This document shows, piece by piece, positions 24,646 to 32,080 of a stretch of 64,000 bases of DNA. The position numbers and the translations under genes are program-made. The stretch spans positions 62,001 through 126,000 of the forward strand of contig JAQGMJ010000087.1 of assembly GCA_028292405.1 (NCBI GenBank). Direction: 5' to 3'. This stretch comes from Betaproteobacteria bacterium. Lineage in GTDB: Bacteria > Pseudomonadota > Gammaproteobacteria > Burkholderiales > JAEUOS01. A model generated the notes under the pieces. The model searched no databases, was not told where the DNA came from, and worked only from the letters and a program-made list of their open reading frames with translations. Within the stretch, counting starts at the first letter, position 1. Each line of letters starts with the position of its first letter.

Positions 24646-25074
24646 CTATTTGGTCACAGGCAGGCCGGCTTCGCGCCAGGCGTTCAGGCCGCCCTGCAGC
24701 ACGTGGACGTCGGCAAAGCCCATGTCGCGCAGCTTTTGCGCCGCCGCGCCGGCGCGCTGGCCGTTGTCGCAGCTCAGTATGATGGGGACCGACTTCAACT
24801 TTTCCAGCTCGTTTTTGCGCTCGGCAAACACCTTTTCCGGAAAGTTTTTGGCGTTCAGGATGTGCCCGGCGGCGTATTCGCCCTGGTCGCGGATGTCGAT
24901 GACCACCGCGTCTTTCTGGTTGATCAACTGGGTCGCCGCCAGGGTCGACATGGCGCCGCTTTTGGCGCGTGCGCCTGCGATCATCGGCCACACCAGCATC
25001 AGGCCGGAGGTGACGGCCACGGCGATCAGCATCCACTGGTCGATGATGAATTTTTCTATCACTGCGTGATCCAC
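24646..25074 (-). CDS. Membrane-anchored rhodanese-like sulfurtransferase
   Basis: 142 aa. An N-terminal membrane helix (about residues 13-31) precedes a single rhodanese domain with the active-site loop LSCDNGQRAGAAAQKL; the catalytic Cys is in SCDNGQ. The CH2A-type DAVVIDIRDQGEYAAGHILNAKNFP is clear. Single-domain rhodaneses carry persulfide sulfur. It is 39 nt downstream of a SqrR/BigR-like repressor on the same strand, which fits sulfide or persulfide handling as in the YgaV-YgaP and BigR systems. Confidence 0.93.
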   Translation of the reverse strand: MDHAVIEKFIIDQWMLIAVAVTSGLMLVWPMIAGARAKSGAMSTLAATQLINQKDAVVIDIRDQGEYAAGHILNAKNFPEKVFAERKNELEKLKSVPIILSCDNGQRAGAAAQKLRDMGFADVHVLQGGLNAWREAGLPVTK

Positions 25075-25112
25075 TGCGTATTCCTTCGTTGCTTGAGGTT
25101 GGATTGCGGGTT

Positions 25113-25454
25113 TCAGGCCTTCGGCTGCACGCCGCAGAAGACTTCGCGCATCATCGACACCAAATGCAGGGTGCGGTCGTCGGCGATGCGGTAATACACC
25201 TTATTCGCGTCCTTGCGGGTCTTGAGTATCTTCTTGTCACGCAAAATCGCCAGGTGCTGCGAAATGTTGCTCTGGGTGGTGCCTACCGCCTCGACAATCT
25301 CCTGCACCGCCACCTCGCCGCCGCCCAGCAGGCAGAGTATCTTCAGGCGCAGCGGATGGGCGATCGCCTTCATCGCGCGGGAGGCGAGTTCGATATCTTC
25401 GCTCTTGCCGATCAGGTCGAAAATGTCGTCGGAAATGCTTTTTGCGGCTGGCAT
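25113..25454 (-). CDS. ArsR-family repressor, SqrR/BigR/YgaV-like (probable persulfide sensor)
   Basis: 113 aa with a winged helix (HPLRLKILCLLGGGEVAVQEIVEAVGTTQSNISQHLAILRDKKILKTRKDANKVYYRI). Cys41 in the second helix and Cys106 near the C-terminus (REVFCGV) fall almost exactly where SqrR (Cys41/Cys107) and BigR keep the two thiols that form a polysulfide bridge. The ELVCD metal box of classic ArsR proteins is absent. The start MPAAKSISDDIF is chosen because a TATAAT box at 25497-25502 lies inside the longer frame. Adjacent rhodanese and glutaredoxin genes support a sulfur-stress role. Confidence 0.85.
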   Translation of the reverse strand: MPAAKSISDDIFDLIGKSEDIELASRAMKAIAHPLRLKILCLLGGGEVAVQEIVEAVGTTQSNISQHLAILRDKKILKTRKDANKVYYRIADDRTLHLVSMMREVFCGVQPKA

Positions 25455-25496
25455 CGGGAATAAGCCCTGGAGCGGTTCGCTGCGGGAAACCATAAG

Positions 25497-25533
25497 ATTA
25501 TAAAATAGAGTCGGATGTAGCATATTTCCGACT
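25497..25533 (-). promoter_or_regulatory. Promoter with inverted-repeat operator for the ArsR-family gene
   Basis: A perfect TATAAT (minus strand, 25497-25502) lies 43 nt before the chosen start codon. Immediately upstream is an inverted repeat with arms AGTCGG (25509-25514) and CCGACT (25528-25533) around 13 A/T-rich bases, placed over the -35 to -10 region. This fits autorepression by the dimeric ArsR protein, and the repeat could also affect gpmA on the other strand. Confidence 0.6.
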
Positions 25534-25570
25534 GACTTTTACTTTTTGCCGGCTCGCCCGGCCCGCTGCC

Positions 25571-26320
25571 ATGCACAAGCTCGTGATGATGCGCCACGGT
25601 GAATCCACCTGGAACCTGGAAAACCGCTTTACCGGCTGGACCGACGTCGATTTGACGCCGCGCGGCGTCGAGGAAGCGAAGAAGGCCGGCCACTTGCTGA
25701 AGGAAAAAGGCTACGCCTTCGACATTGCCTACACCTCGGTGCTCAAGCGCGCCGTCAAGACGCTGAACATCGCCCTGGAAGAGATGGACATGCTGTGGCT
25801 GCCCACCTCCAAGCACTGGCGCCTGAACGAGCGCAGCTACGGCGCGCTGCAGGGCCTGAACAAGGCCGAGACCGCCGCCAAGTTCGGCGAGGAGCAGGTG
25901 CTGATCTGGCGCCGCGCCTACGCCATCGCCCCGGACCCGATTCCGCTGGACGACCCGCGCCACCCGCGTTTCGATGCGCGCTACGCCGCCCTGACGCCGG
26001 CCGAGCTGCCCGCCACCGAATGTTTGCAGGACACGGTGGCGCGCGTGCTGCCATTCTGGAACGACTTCATCGCTCCGGCGGTCCGCGCCGGCAACCGCGT
26101 GCTGATCGCCGCCCACGGCAATTCCCTGCGCGCGCTGGTGAAATACCTGGACAACATGAGCGACGAGGACATCGTCAAGAAAAACATCCCTACCGGCCAG
26201 CCGCTGGTCTATGAGCTGGACGACGACCTGAAGCCGATCCGCAACTACTACTTGGCCGATCCGGCGGAAATCGCCGCTGCCGAAGCCGCGGTCGCCGCGC
26301 AGGGAAAAGCCAAGACTTGA
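25571..26320 (+). CDS. gpmA: 2,3-bisphosphoglycerate-dependent phosphoglycerate mutase
   Basis: Interconverts 3- and 2-phosphoglycerate in glycolysis. 249 aa: catalytic MMRHGESTWNLENRFTGWTDVDLTPRG, TSVLKRAVKTL, LNERSYGALQGLNKAETA, RRAYAIAPDP and the second active-site His in IAAHGNSLRALVKYLD. Length is typical. The stop overlaps the TTG start of envC. Confidence 0.98.
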   Translation: MHKLVMMRHGESTWNLENRFTGWTDVDLTPRGVEEAKKAGHLLKEKGYAFDIAYTSVLKRAVKTLNIALEEMDMLWLPTSKHWRLNERSYGALQGLNKAETAAKFGEEQVLIWRRAYAIAPDPIPLDDPRHPRFDARYAALTPAELPATECLQDTVARVLPFWNDFIAPAVRAGNRVLIAAHGNSLRALVKYLDNMSDEDIVKKNIPTGQPLVYELDDDLKPIRNYYLADPAEIAAAEAAVAAQGKAKT

Positions 26321-27633
26321 CCCTGGCGCCCGCGCCCCGCCGGGTGGCCAGTCTTCTGGCCGCCTGGGCCGCGCTGTGCCTGGCCGCGCCGGTATTTGCC
26401 GCGCCGGCGGGCAACAGCGATGAATTGAAAGAGCTGCACGCGCGCATCGAGGCGCTGAAAAGGGAAATCAACGCCGCCGAGGGCAACCGGGCGGAAGCTG
26501 CCGACGGCCTGAAAAGTTCGGAAGAAGCGATTTCCAACGCCAATCGCGAACTGAAAAACCTTACCGACCAGCGTGTTTCCGCCCAGACGCGCCTGCAGGA
26601 ACTGGGACGCCAGACCAAGGCGGCGCAGGAAAGCGCCGCCGGCCAGTCGGCACGCCTAGCCAAGCTGCTGCACGACCAGTACGTGCGGCGCGAGCGCGGC
26701 TATGCCCAGTTGATGTTCTCCGGTGAAAACCCGGCCGCCGCCGCACGCGAGCTGCAATACGCCGCTTATGTTTCGCGCGCCCAGGCGAAGCTGATCGAAA
26801 GCCTGCGCGGCAGCCTGCAGCAGCTCACCGGCCTGGCCAACGCGGCACGCGATGAAAGCGTGGCCCTGGCGGAAAACGAAAACCAGCAGCGCGCCGAGCG
26901 CGAACGCCTGGGCCGTGAATCCGAGGCCAAGCGCCAGGTGCTGGCGCAACTGGCGGCGAAGATCAAGGCGCAGCGCAACGAGGTCAGCACGCTGGAGGAG
27001 AACGAAAAGCGCCTGACCCGGCTGATCGAGCGCCTGGCGCAGATGGCGCGTCAAAAGGAAAAGGAGCGCCTGGAACAGGAACGCCGCGACCAGGAACGGG
27101 CCGAAAAGGGGGCGGCGAACAAGGGCACGGCGAACAAGGGCGTAGAGAAGGGTACAGACCGGGGCACGGACAAAGGCACGCCACCCAAAACCCCGGGCAT
27201 CCACAACGACTCGACGCCCGAGGCCGGGCTGGCTGGGGTATTCGCCGCCCTGCGCGGCAAGCTGCGTCTGCCGGCGCGCGGGGAACTTGCGAACAAGTTT
27301 GGCACTCCACGGGAAGACGGCGGCACCAGCTGGAAGGGACTGTTCATCCGCGCGCCGCAGGGCGAGGAAGTGAAGGCAGTGGCGCCGGGCAAGGTGGTGT
27401 TTTCAGACTGGATGCGCGGTTTCGGCAACCTGTTGATCGTCGACCACGGCGGCGAGTACCTGAGCATCTACGGCAACAACGAAACCCTGTTCAAGCGGGC
27501 CGGGGAAAAAGTGGGCAGCGGCGACGTGCTGGCCAAGGTGGGAAACAGCGGCGGCAATCCGGAAACGGGTCTATACTTTGAATTGCGTTATCAGGGCAAG
27601 CCTTTTGACCCTCTTTCGTGGGTAAAACGGTAA
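26317..27633 (+). CDS. envC: Murein hydrolase activator EnvC
   Basis: Divisome-associated periplasmic activator of amidases AmiA/AmiB. It starts at TTG inside TTGA, overlapping the gpmA stop. Signal peptide (LLAAWAALCLAAPVFAA), long coiled coil (about residues 30-260) rich in Glu/Arg/Gln, then a LytM/M23 domain. The metal ligands of true M23 peptidases are missing (GLYFELRYQG replaces the HxH site), as in EnvC, so it should activate rather than cut. A Lys/Gly/Thr-rich linker of KGT/NKG repeats (about residues 264-295) joins the two parts and looks species-specific. Confidence 0.93.
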   Translation: MTLAPAPRRVASLLAAWAALCLAAPVFAAPAGNSDELKELHARIEALKREINAAEGNRAEAADGLKSSEEAISNANRELKNLTDQRVSAQTRLQELGRQTKAAQESAAGQSARLAKLLHDQYVRRERGYAQLMFSGENPAAAARELQYAAYVSRAQAKLIESLRGSLQQLTGLANAARDESVALAENENQQRAERERLGRESEAKRQVLAQLAAKIKAQRNEVSTLEENEKRLTRLIERLAQMARQKEKERLEQERRDQERAEKGAANKGTANKGVEKGTDRGTDKGTPPKTPGIHNDSTPEAGLAGVFAALRGKLRLPARGELANKFGTPREDGGTSWKGLFIRAPQGEEVKAVAPGKVVFSDWMRGFGNLLIVDHGGEYLSIYGNNETLFKRAGEKVGSGDVLAKVGNSGGNPETGLYFELRYQGKPFDPLSWVKR

Positions 27634-27863
27634 GGTTTTGCCGGATTGGCCCGTAAAGACGTGCGCGCCACCCGACCCAATCGGAAACCTGTTGCGACGC
27701 TCGGAGGCAGGCTTGGTTTTAACCAGATTTAACGCTGTTTTCCGGGCATGAAAGTGTGGTTTCTCTCGTATAGACTATATATTGGGACTTGAGGAAGTTT
27801 CAGGCCGGCTGTGCGGCAAAACAACCGGCCCTTTGTTGAACCCCTGATGGAGCTTGAGTCGGC
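27634..27863 (+). promoter_or_regulatory. envC-ctpA intergenic region with promoter and hairpin
   Basis: 230 nt without a gene. TATATT at 27777-27782, in a locally AT-rich stretch, is the best -10 for ctpA. An inverted repeat GGCCGG (27803-27808) / CCGGCC (27825-27830), extended by three more pairs after a mismatch and followed by CTTTGTT, may end envC transcripts or form a leader hairpin before ctpA. Confidence 0.45.
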
Positions 27864-29309
27864 ATGAACGGCAAATGGAAGAATAGCGGTCTGGTGGGCG
27901 TAGGCGTCGTTGCAGGTCTGCTGCTCGGCCTGAATTTCTCGGCGGTGGCCCAACGCGAGGCGCGCTATCCGCTGCCGCTGCCTGAGATCCGCGCCCTCAC
28001 CGAGGTGTTCGGCAAGATCAAGGAAGACTACGTCGATGTGGTCGACGACAAGAAGCTGCTCACCGGCGCGGTGCGCGGCATGCTGTCGGACCTCGACCCG
28101 CACTCCGCTTATCTCGACCCGGACGAAAACCGCGAGTTCGAAACCAGCATCCGCGGCGAATTCGGCGGGCTGGGCATCGAAGTCGGCACTGAAGACGGCT
28201 ACGTCAAGGTGGTCTCGCCGATCGAAGACACGCCCGCCTTCAAGGCCGGCATCAAGGCCAACGACCTGATCATCAAGATCGACGACAAGTCCACCAAGGG
28301 CATTTCGCTGAACGACGCGGTCAAGCAGATGCGCGGCAAGCCGAAGACGCCGATCAAGCTGTCGATCGCGCGCAAGGGCGAAGGCAAGCCGCTGGAAATC
28401 ACGCTGATGCGCGAAGTGATCAAGGTGCAAAGCGTGAAGGCCAAGCTGGTCGACAACGGCTATGCCTGGCTGCGCATCACCCAGTTCCAGGAACGCACCG
28501 CCGAAGACACCGCCAAGGCGCTGGAGCGCCTGTTCAAGGAAAACGGCGGCAAGCTCAACGGCATCGTGCTCGACCTGCGCAACAACCCGGGCGGCCTGCT
28601 GCACGCGGCCATCGGCGTCTCCGCCGCCTTCCTGCCGGCCAACGCGCTGGTGGTTTCCTCCAACGGCCGCCTGCCCGATACCAAACACGAGTACCTGGCG
28701 ACGCCCGAGGAATACACCATGCGCCGCGACGACATCCTGAAAAACGTGCCGGCCGCCGCGCGCACCGTGCAAATGGTGGTGCTGGTCAACGACGGCTCGG
28801 CCTCGGCTTCGGAAATTGTCGCCGGCGCAATGCAGGACACCAAGCGCGGCATCATCATGGGCCAGACCACCTTCGGGAAGGGCTCGGTGCAGACCAAGGT
28901 GAACCTGTCCAACGGCGCCGGCATGAAGCTGACGACGGCACGCTACTACACGCCTTCGGGCCGCTCGATCCAGGCCAAGGGCATCGTCCCCGACTGGGTG
29001 GTGAACGAGACCGAAAACGGCGAGCGCCACGCCGCGCGCATGCGTGAAGCCGACCTCGCCGGCCACCTGATCAACGACAAGGACCCGAACGCCGAGAAGA
29101 CCCCGGTGGTGGTGCCGGAGAAGCCCGACGCCAAGGCCGAACCGAAAGCGGACGACAAAAAGGACGAGAAGACGCCGGCGCGCATCGAGCCGGGTTCGAA
29201 GGACGACTTCCAGTTCGTCCAGGCGCTGAACCTGATGAAGGGCCTGCCGGTGAAGGGCCAGCGCACCATCGAGCCCGCCGGCCCGAAGACGGCCGACGCC
29301 AAGAAGTAG
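27864..29309 (+). CDS. ctpA: Carboxy-terminal processing protease (S41 family)
   Basis: Periplasmic serine protease that trims C-termini of envelope proteins. 481 aa: N-terminal signal/anchor, LTEVFGKIKEDYVDVVDDKKLLTGAVRGMLSDLDPHSAYLD, PDZ domain (about 90-170; GIGIEVG-like GLGIEVGTEDGYVKVVSPIEDTPAFKAGIKANDLI), and the catalytic Ser/Lys in NDGSASASEIVAGAMQDTKRG...TTFGKGSVQ. The C-terminal 80 residues are Lys/Asp/Pro-rich (EKPDAKAEPKADDKKDEK). Follows envC, a common pairing. Confidence 0.96.
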   Translation: MNGKWKNSGLVGVGVVAGLLLGLNFSAVAQREARYPLPLPEIRALTEVFGKIKEDYVDVVDDKKLLTGAVRGMLSDLDPHSAYLDPDENREFETSIRGEFGGLGIEVGTEDGYVKVVSPIEDTPAFKAGIKANDLIIKIDDKSTKGISLNDAVKQMRGKPKTPIKLSIARKGEGKPLEITLMREVIKVQSVKAKLVDNGYAWLRITQFQERTAEDTAKALERLFKENGGKLNGIVLDLRNNPGGLLHAAIGVSAAFLPANALVVSSNGRLPDTKHEYLATPEEYTMRRDDILKNVPAAARTVQMVVLVNDGSASASEIVAGAMQDTKRGIIMGQTTFGKGSVQTKVNLSNGAGMKLTTARYYTPSGRSIQAKGIVPDWVVNETENGERHAARMREADLAGHLINDKDPNAEKTPVVVPEKPDAKAEPKADDKKDEKTPARIEPGSKDDFQFVQALNLMKGLPVKGQRTIEPAGPKTADAKK

Positions 29310-29380
29310 ACGCGGAAGCCGATCGGAAAACAAGTGACGCAGTAATTTCCGTCGGCGGCCTCACGCCGCTGCTGGAAACC

Positions 29381-29449
29381 GGGGCCGGAGCATAATTTCG
29401 AGATTGCGAAATTGGGCTTCGGCCCCAAGTTTTTGGGGACGTGTTTTTT
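29381..29449 (+). terminator. 20-bp stem-loop plus overlapping hairpin between ctpA and moeB
   Basis: Bases 29381-29400 pair with 29407-29426 in a 20-bp stem with one mismatch and two G-T pairs (loop AGATTG), followed by AAGTTTTT: a plausible intrinsic terminator for ctpA. Its last CCCC also starts a second hairpin, CCCCAA (29423-29428) / TTGGGG (29433-29438), followed by TTTTTT at 29444-29449. The two cannot fully form together. The second ends only 11 nt before the moeB ATG, so a role in moeB expression is possible. Confidence 0.6.
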
Positions 29450-29459
29450 CTTGAACGCC

Positions 29460-30248
29460 ATGACCGACGACCAGCTTTTGCGCTATAGCCGCCACATCCT
29501 CTTGCCCGAGGTGGGCATCGAGGGGCAGGAGGCTTTGCAGGCCGGCCATGCCCTGGTGATCGGCGCCGGCGGCCTGGGCTCGCCCGCTGCTCTTTACCTG
29601 GCCACCGCCGGCGTCGGCAGGATCACCCTGGTTGACGACGACACGGTGGACCTGACCAATCTGCAGCGCCAGGTGCTGCACACGACTGATAGCGTCGGCA
29701 CCCCGAAGACGCTTTCCGGCAAGAACACGATAGCCCGCTACAACCCGGAGATCGAAGTCGTCGCCTTGCAGGAGCGCGCCGAAGGCGAAGTGCTGGATCG
29801 GCTGGTGGCAAGCGCCGACGTGGTGCTGGACTGCTGCGACAACTTCGCCACCCGCCACGCGGTGAACCGCGCCTGCGTCAAATTCAACAAACCGCTGGTC
29901 TCCGGCGCGGCAATCCGCTTCGATGGACAGGTGAGCGTATTCGACCTGCGCGACCCGGAAGCGCCGTGCTATCACTGCCTGTTTCCCGAGGGCGGCGACC
30001 TGGAAGAGTTGCGCTGTGCCGTCACCGGCGTGTTCGCGCCGCTTACCGGCATCATCGGCACGGTGCAGGCGGCGGAAACGCTCAAGGTGCTGATGGGCAT
30101 CGGCGAAAGCCTCTCCGGGCGCCTGCTGCTGCTGGATGCGCTGAACATGGAATGGCGCAGCATCAAGGTGCCGCGCGACCCGGCCTGCCCGGTGTGCGGT
30201 GCGCGTCACGCAACGGCTTCGACCAAAGAGAAAATCACCCAACCATGA
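29460..30248 (+). CDS. moeB: Sulfur-carrier adenylyltransferase (MoeB/ThiF family)
   Basis: Adenylates the C-terminal Gly of MoaD or ThiS for molybdopterin or thiamine synthesis. 262 aa: RYSRHILLPEVGIEGQEAL, ATP-binding GAGGLGSPAALYLATAGVGRITLVDDDTVDLTNLQRQ, catalytic-loop region VVLDCCDNFATRHAVNRA, YHCLFPEGG, and one visible zinc CxxC (CPVCGARH). MoeB and ThiF cannot be separated on sequence alone. The ATG at 29460 fits the family; an upstream in-frame ATG lies inside the hairpin. Its stop overlaps the next ATG. Confidence 0.9.
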   Translation: MTDDQLLRYSRHILLPEVGIEGQEALQAGHALVIGAGGLGSPAALYLATAGVGRITLVDDDTVDLTNLQRQVLHTTDSVGTPKTLSGKNTIARYNPEIEVVALQERAEGEVLDRLVASADVVLDCCDNFATRHAVNRACVKFNKPLVSGAAIRFDGQVSVFDLRDPEAPCYHCLFPEGGDLEELRCAVTGVFAPLTGIIGTVQAAETLKVLMGIGESLSGRLLLLDALNMEWRSIKVPRDPACPVCGARHATASTKEKITQP

Positions 30249-31231
30249 ATCTACGCCTGCTAGCGCTTGGCCTTCTCGTCCTGGCTCTGGGAAACACGGC
30301 GCAGGCACAGACCACCTGGCGCCTGGCTAATGAATACCCTGCCACCTCCCTGCCCGGCGAGGCTGACAGCTACTTCGCCAAGTTGGTCGCGCAAAAGACC
30401 AGTGGCAAGCTAATGATCGAGCCGGTGGCCGATGCCAAGTCAGGCTTGAAGAGCCGCGAGCAACTGGGCGCGGTTGCCAAGGGCGACTTTGCAATGGCCG
30501 ACACCTTCGTCGGCGCGCTGGGTGATGAAGACCCGTTGTTCCTGTTGAGTTCCCTGCCCTTTCTCGCCCCCACCGCGGCGGATGCGCGCCGTCTCTACGA
30601 TGCCGCCAAGCCCGCCTACGAAAAGCTGTACGCGGCGCGCGGGCAAAAGCTGCTTTACGTTTCGCCCTGGCCACCCTCGGGCATCTGGTCGGCGGCGCCG
30701 GTAGGCAGTGTCGCCGCCCTGGCAGCGCTGAAAATACGCACCTACGACAGCACCGGCACCGCGATTTTCAAATACGTCGGCGCAACCGCGCAGACCATTT
30801 CCTTCGCGGACCTGCCGGCCAGGATGGAGGCCGGCGAAATCAATGCGGTGCTTTCATCGGGCGACGGCGGCGCGGCGCGCAAGCTGTGGGAAAAGCTGAA
30901 GAACTTCAGCGAAATAGGCTACGCGATTCCCCTGAGCCTCACCGCCGTCAACCTCGAAGCATGGAACAAACTCGACGCCGGCACGCGCGCGGCGGTCGAA
31001 TCGGCCGCCGCGGAAACCAGCGAGCACCAGTGGCAGGCAATGCGCGGGCGCGTCGAGCAGAACTACGCACGCATGCGCGAGCAGGGCATGACCATCGCCA
31101 GCCCCGCACCGGCGCCGGTGATCGATATGCTGCGCGAGGCCGGCACGGCGGCGCTCGGTGATTGGCAAAAACGCGCGGGCCGCGACGGCCAGGCGATACT
31201 CGATGCCTATTGGCAGGCGCGCAAGCGCTAG
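30245..31231 (+). CDS. TRAP transporter DctP-type solute-binding protein (orphan)
   Basis: 328 aa with a signal peptide (MNLRLLALGLLVLALGNTAQAQ). The mature part begins TTWRLANEYPATSLPGEADSYFAKLVAQKTSGKL and has PVADAKSGLKSREQLGAVAKGDFAM and LPARMEAGEINAVLSSGDGGAARKLWE, as in DctP-family binding proteins for carboxylates. No DctQ or DctM membrane genes follow. It overlaps the moeB stop (ATGA), so the two are translationally coupled, an unusual partner for such a protein. The ligand is unknown. Confidence 0.88.
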   Translation: MNLRLLALGLLVLALGNTAQAQTTWRLANEYPATSLPGEADSYFAKLVAQKTSGKLMIEPVADAKSGLKSREQLGAVAKGDFAMADTFVGALGDEDPLFLLSSLPFLAPTAADARRLYDAAKPAYEKLYAARGQKLLYVSPWPPSGIWSAAPVGSVAALAALKIRTYDSTGTAIFKYVGATAQTISFADLPARMEAGEINAVLSSGDGGAARKLWEKLKNFSEIGYAIPLSLTAVNLEAWNKLDAGTRAAVESAAAETSEHQWQAMRGRVEQNYARMREQGMTIASPAPAPVIDMLREAGTAALGDWQKRAGRDGQAILDAYWQARKR

Positions 31232-31258
31232 GCGCTGGCAGCGCGGCTGCCGCGAGTT

Positions 31259-31831
31259 TCAGGCCAGCAGCAGCGGTAGTTGCTTCTCCAGCCCGTCCAC
31301 CGGGTTTTTCTTGAAGCCGCTTTTGGCGAACTGGTGCCAGCGGCCAACCATGTAGCACAGCATCAGGTTGGCCTCGGCGGCCACATCGGCGCTTTCCGGC
31401 AACTCATTGGCGGTCTGCGCCACGCGCAGGCATTGCTTCAGGCTGGATTCGATCTTGTCCATCAGCGCGTTGATGCGCACCTGCAGGCGCTCGTTTTCGT
31501 TCACCAGGGCGTCGCCGATCAGTACGCGCGTCATGCCCGGGTTTTGCGAGGAGAAGCGCGCCAGCATGGCGAGGATGGCGTGCGCCTGTTTCAGGCCGCT
31601 GGATTCGTCGGCGGTGATCTTGTTGATCAGCCCGAAGATGCTCGACTCGATGAATTCGATCAGGCCCTCGAACATCTGCGCCTTGCTGGCGAAGTGGCGG
31701 TACAGCGCGGCTTCGGAAACTTCGAGCCGGGCGGCCAGCGCGGCCGTGGTGATTTTTTCGCCTTTGGGGTTCTCCAGCATCTGGGCGATCAGTTGCAGGA
31801 TTTGGGTTTTGCGTTCTCCGGATTTCGGCAT
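31259..31831 (-). CDS. slmA: Nucleoid occlusion factor SlmA (TetR family)
   Basis: Binds specific chromosomal sites and blocks FtsZ ring assembly over the nucleoid. 190 aa: MPKSGERKTQILQLIAQMLENPKGEKITTAALAARLEVSEAALYRHFASKAQMFEGLIEFIESSIFGLINKI is strongly SlmA-like, including the ALYRHFASKAQMFE recognition region. The C-terminus MVGRWHQFAKSGFKKNP also fits. The ATG at 31831 removes 21 Arg-rich residues of the longer frame. A palindrome close to the known SlmA site lies 116 nt upstream. Confidence 0.94.
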   Translation of the reverse strand: MPKSGERKTQILQLIAQMLENPKGEKITTAALAARLEVSEAALYRHFASKAQMFEGLIEFIESSIFGLINKITADESSGLKQAHAILAMLARFSSQNPGMTRVLIGDALVNENERLQVRINALMDKIESSLKQCLRVAQTANELPESADVAAEANLMLCYMVGRWHQFAKSGFKKNPVDGLEKQLPLLLA

Positions 31832-31946
31832 GGCGGCTTTGCGGGCTCTAGGAATTGAAATGCGCCGGCAAGCCTGAACCGGGGCCCGTCGCAACCACGC
31901 CTCCCGCTCCCTTGTTCATTCTTGCCCGCCTTGTTGTAGCGCCAGC

Positions 31947-31958
31947 GTGAGCGCTCAC
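31947..31958. promoter_or_regulatory. SlmA-binding-site-like palindrome
   Basis: GTGAGCGCTCAC is a perfect 12-bp palindrome differing from the published E. coli SlmA consensus GTGAGTACTCAC only in the two central bases. It lies between slmA and yqgE, 116 nt upstream of the slmA start. Confidence 0.65.
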
Positions 31959-32044
31959 TCTATTGGAGCATTGATCGCAGGCCGCGTCAACCGCCGGCTG
32001 ATAAGGGCGCACCCGGGCGGCCGCGCCGTCTGTCTGGACAGGCA

Positions 32045-32073
32045 CTTACAGGCGGGGCGGAGAGAGTTACAAT
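32045..32073 (+). promoter_or_regulatory. Promoter of yqgE
   Basis: CTTACA (32045-32050), 17-nt spacer, TACAAT (32068-32073). The ATG is only 7 nt after the -10, so transcription should start at or next to it, giving a leaderless mRNA. GAGAGAG overlaps the promoter and is too far upstream for an ordinary ribosome site. Confidence 0.6.
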
Positions 32074-32080
32074 CCTCGCC

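Noticed and set aside
27729..29333. 534-aa minus-strand open frame opposite ctpA
   Set aside because: Antisense of a convincing S41 protease; composition typical of GC-rich reverse frames.
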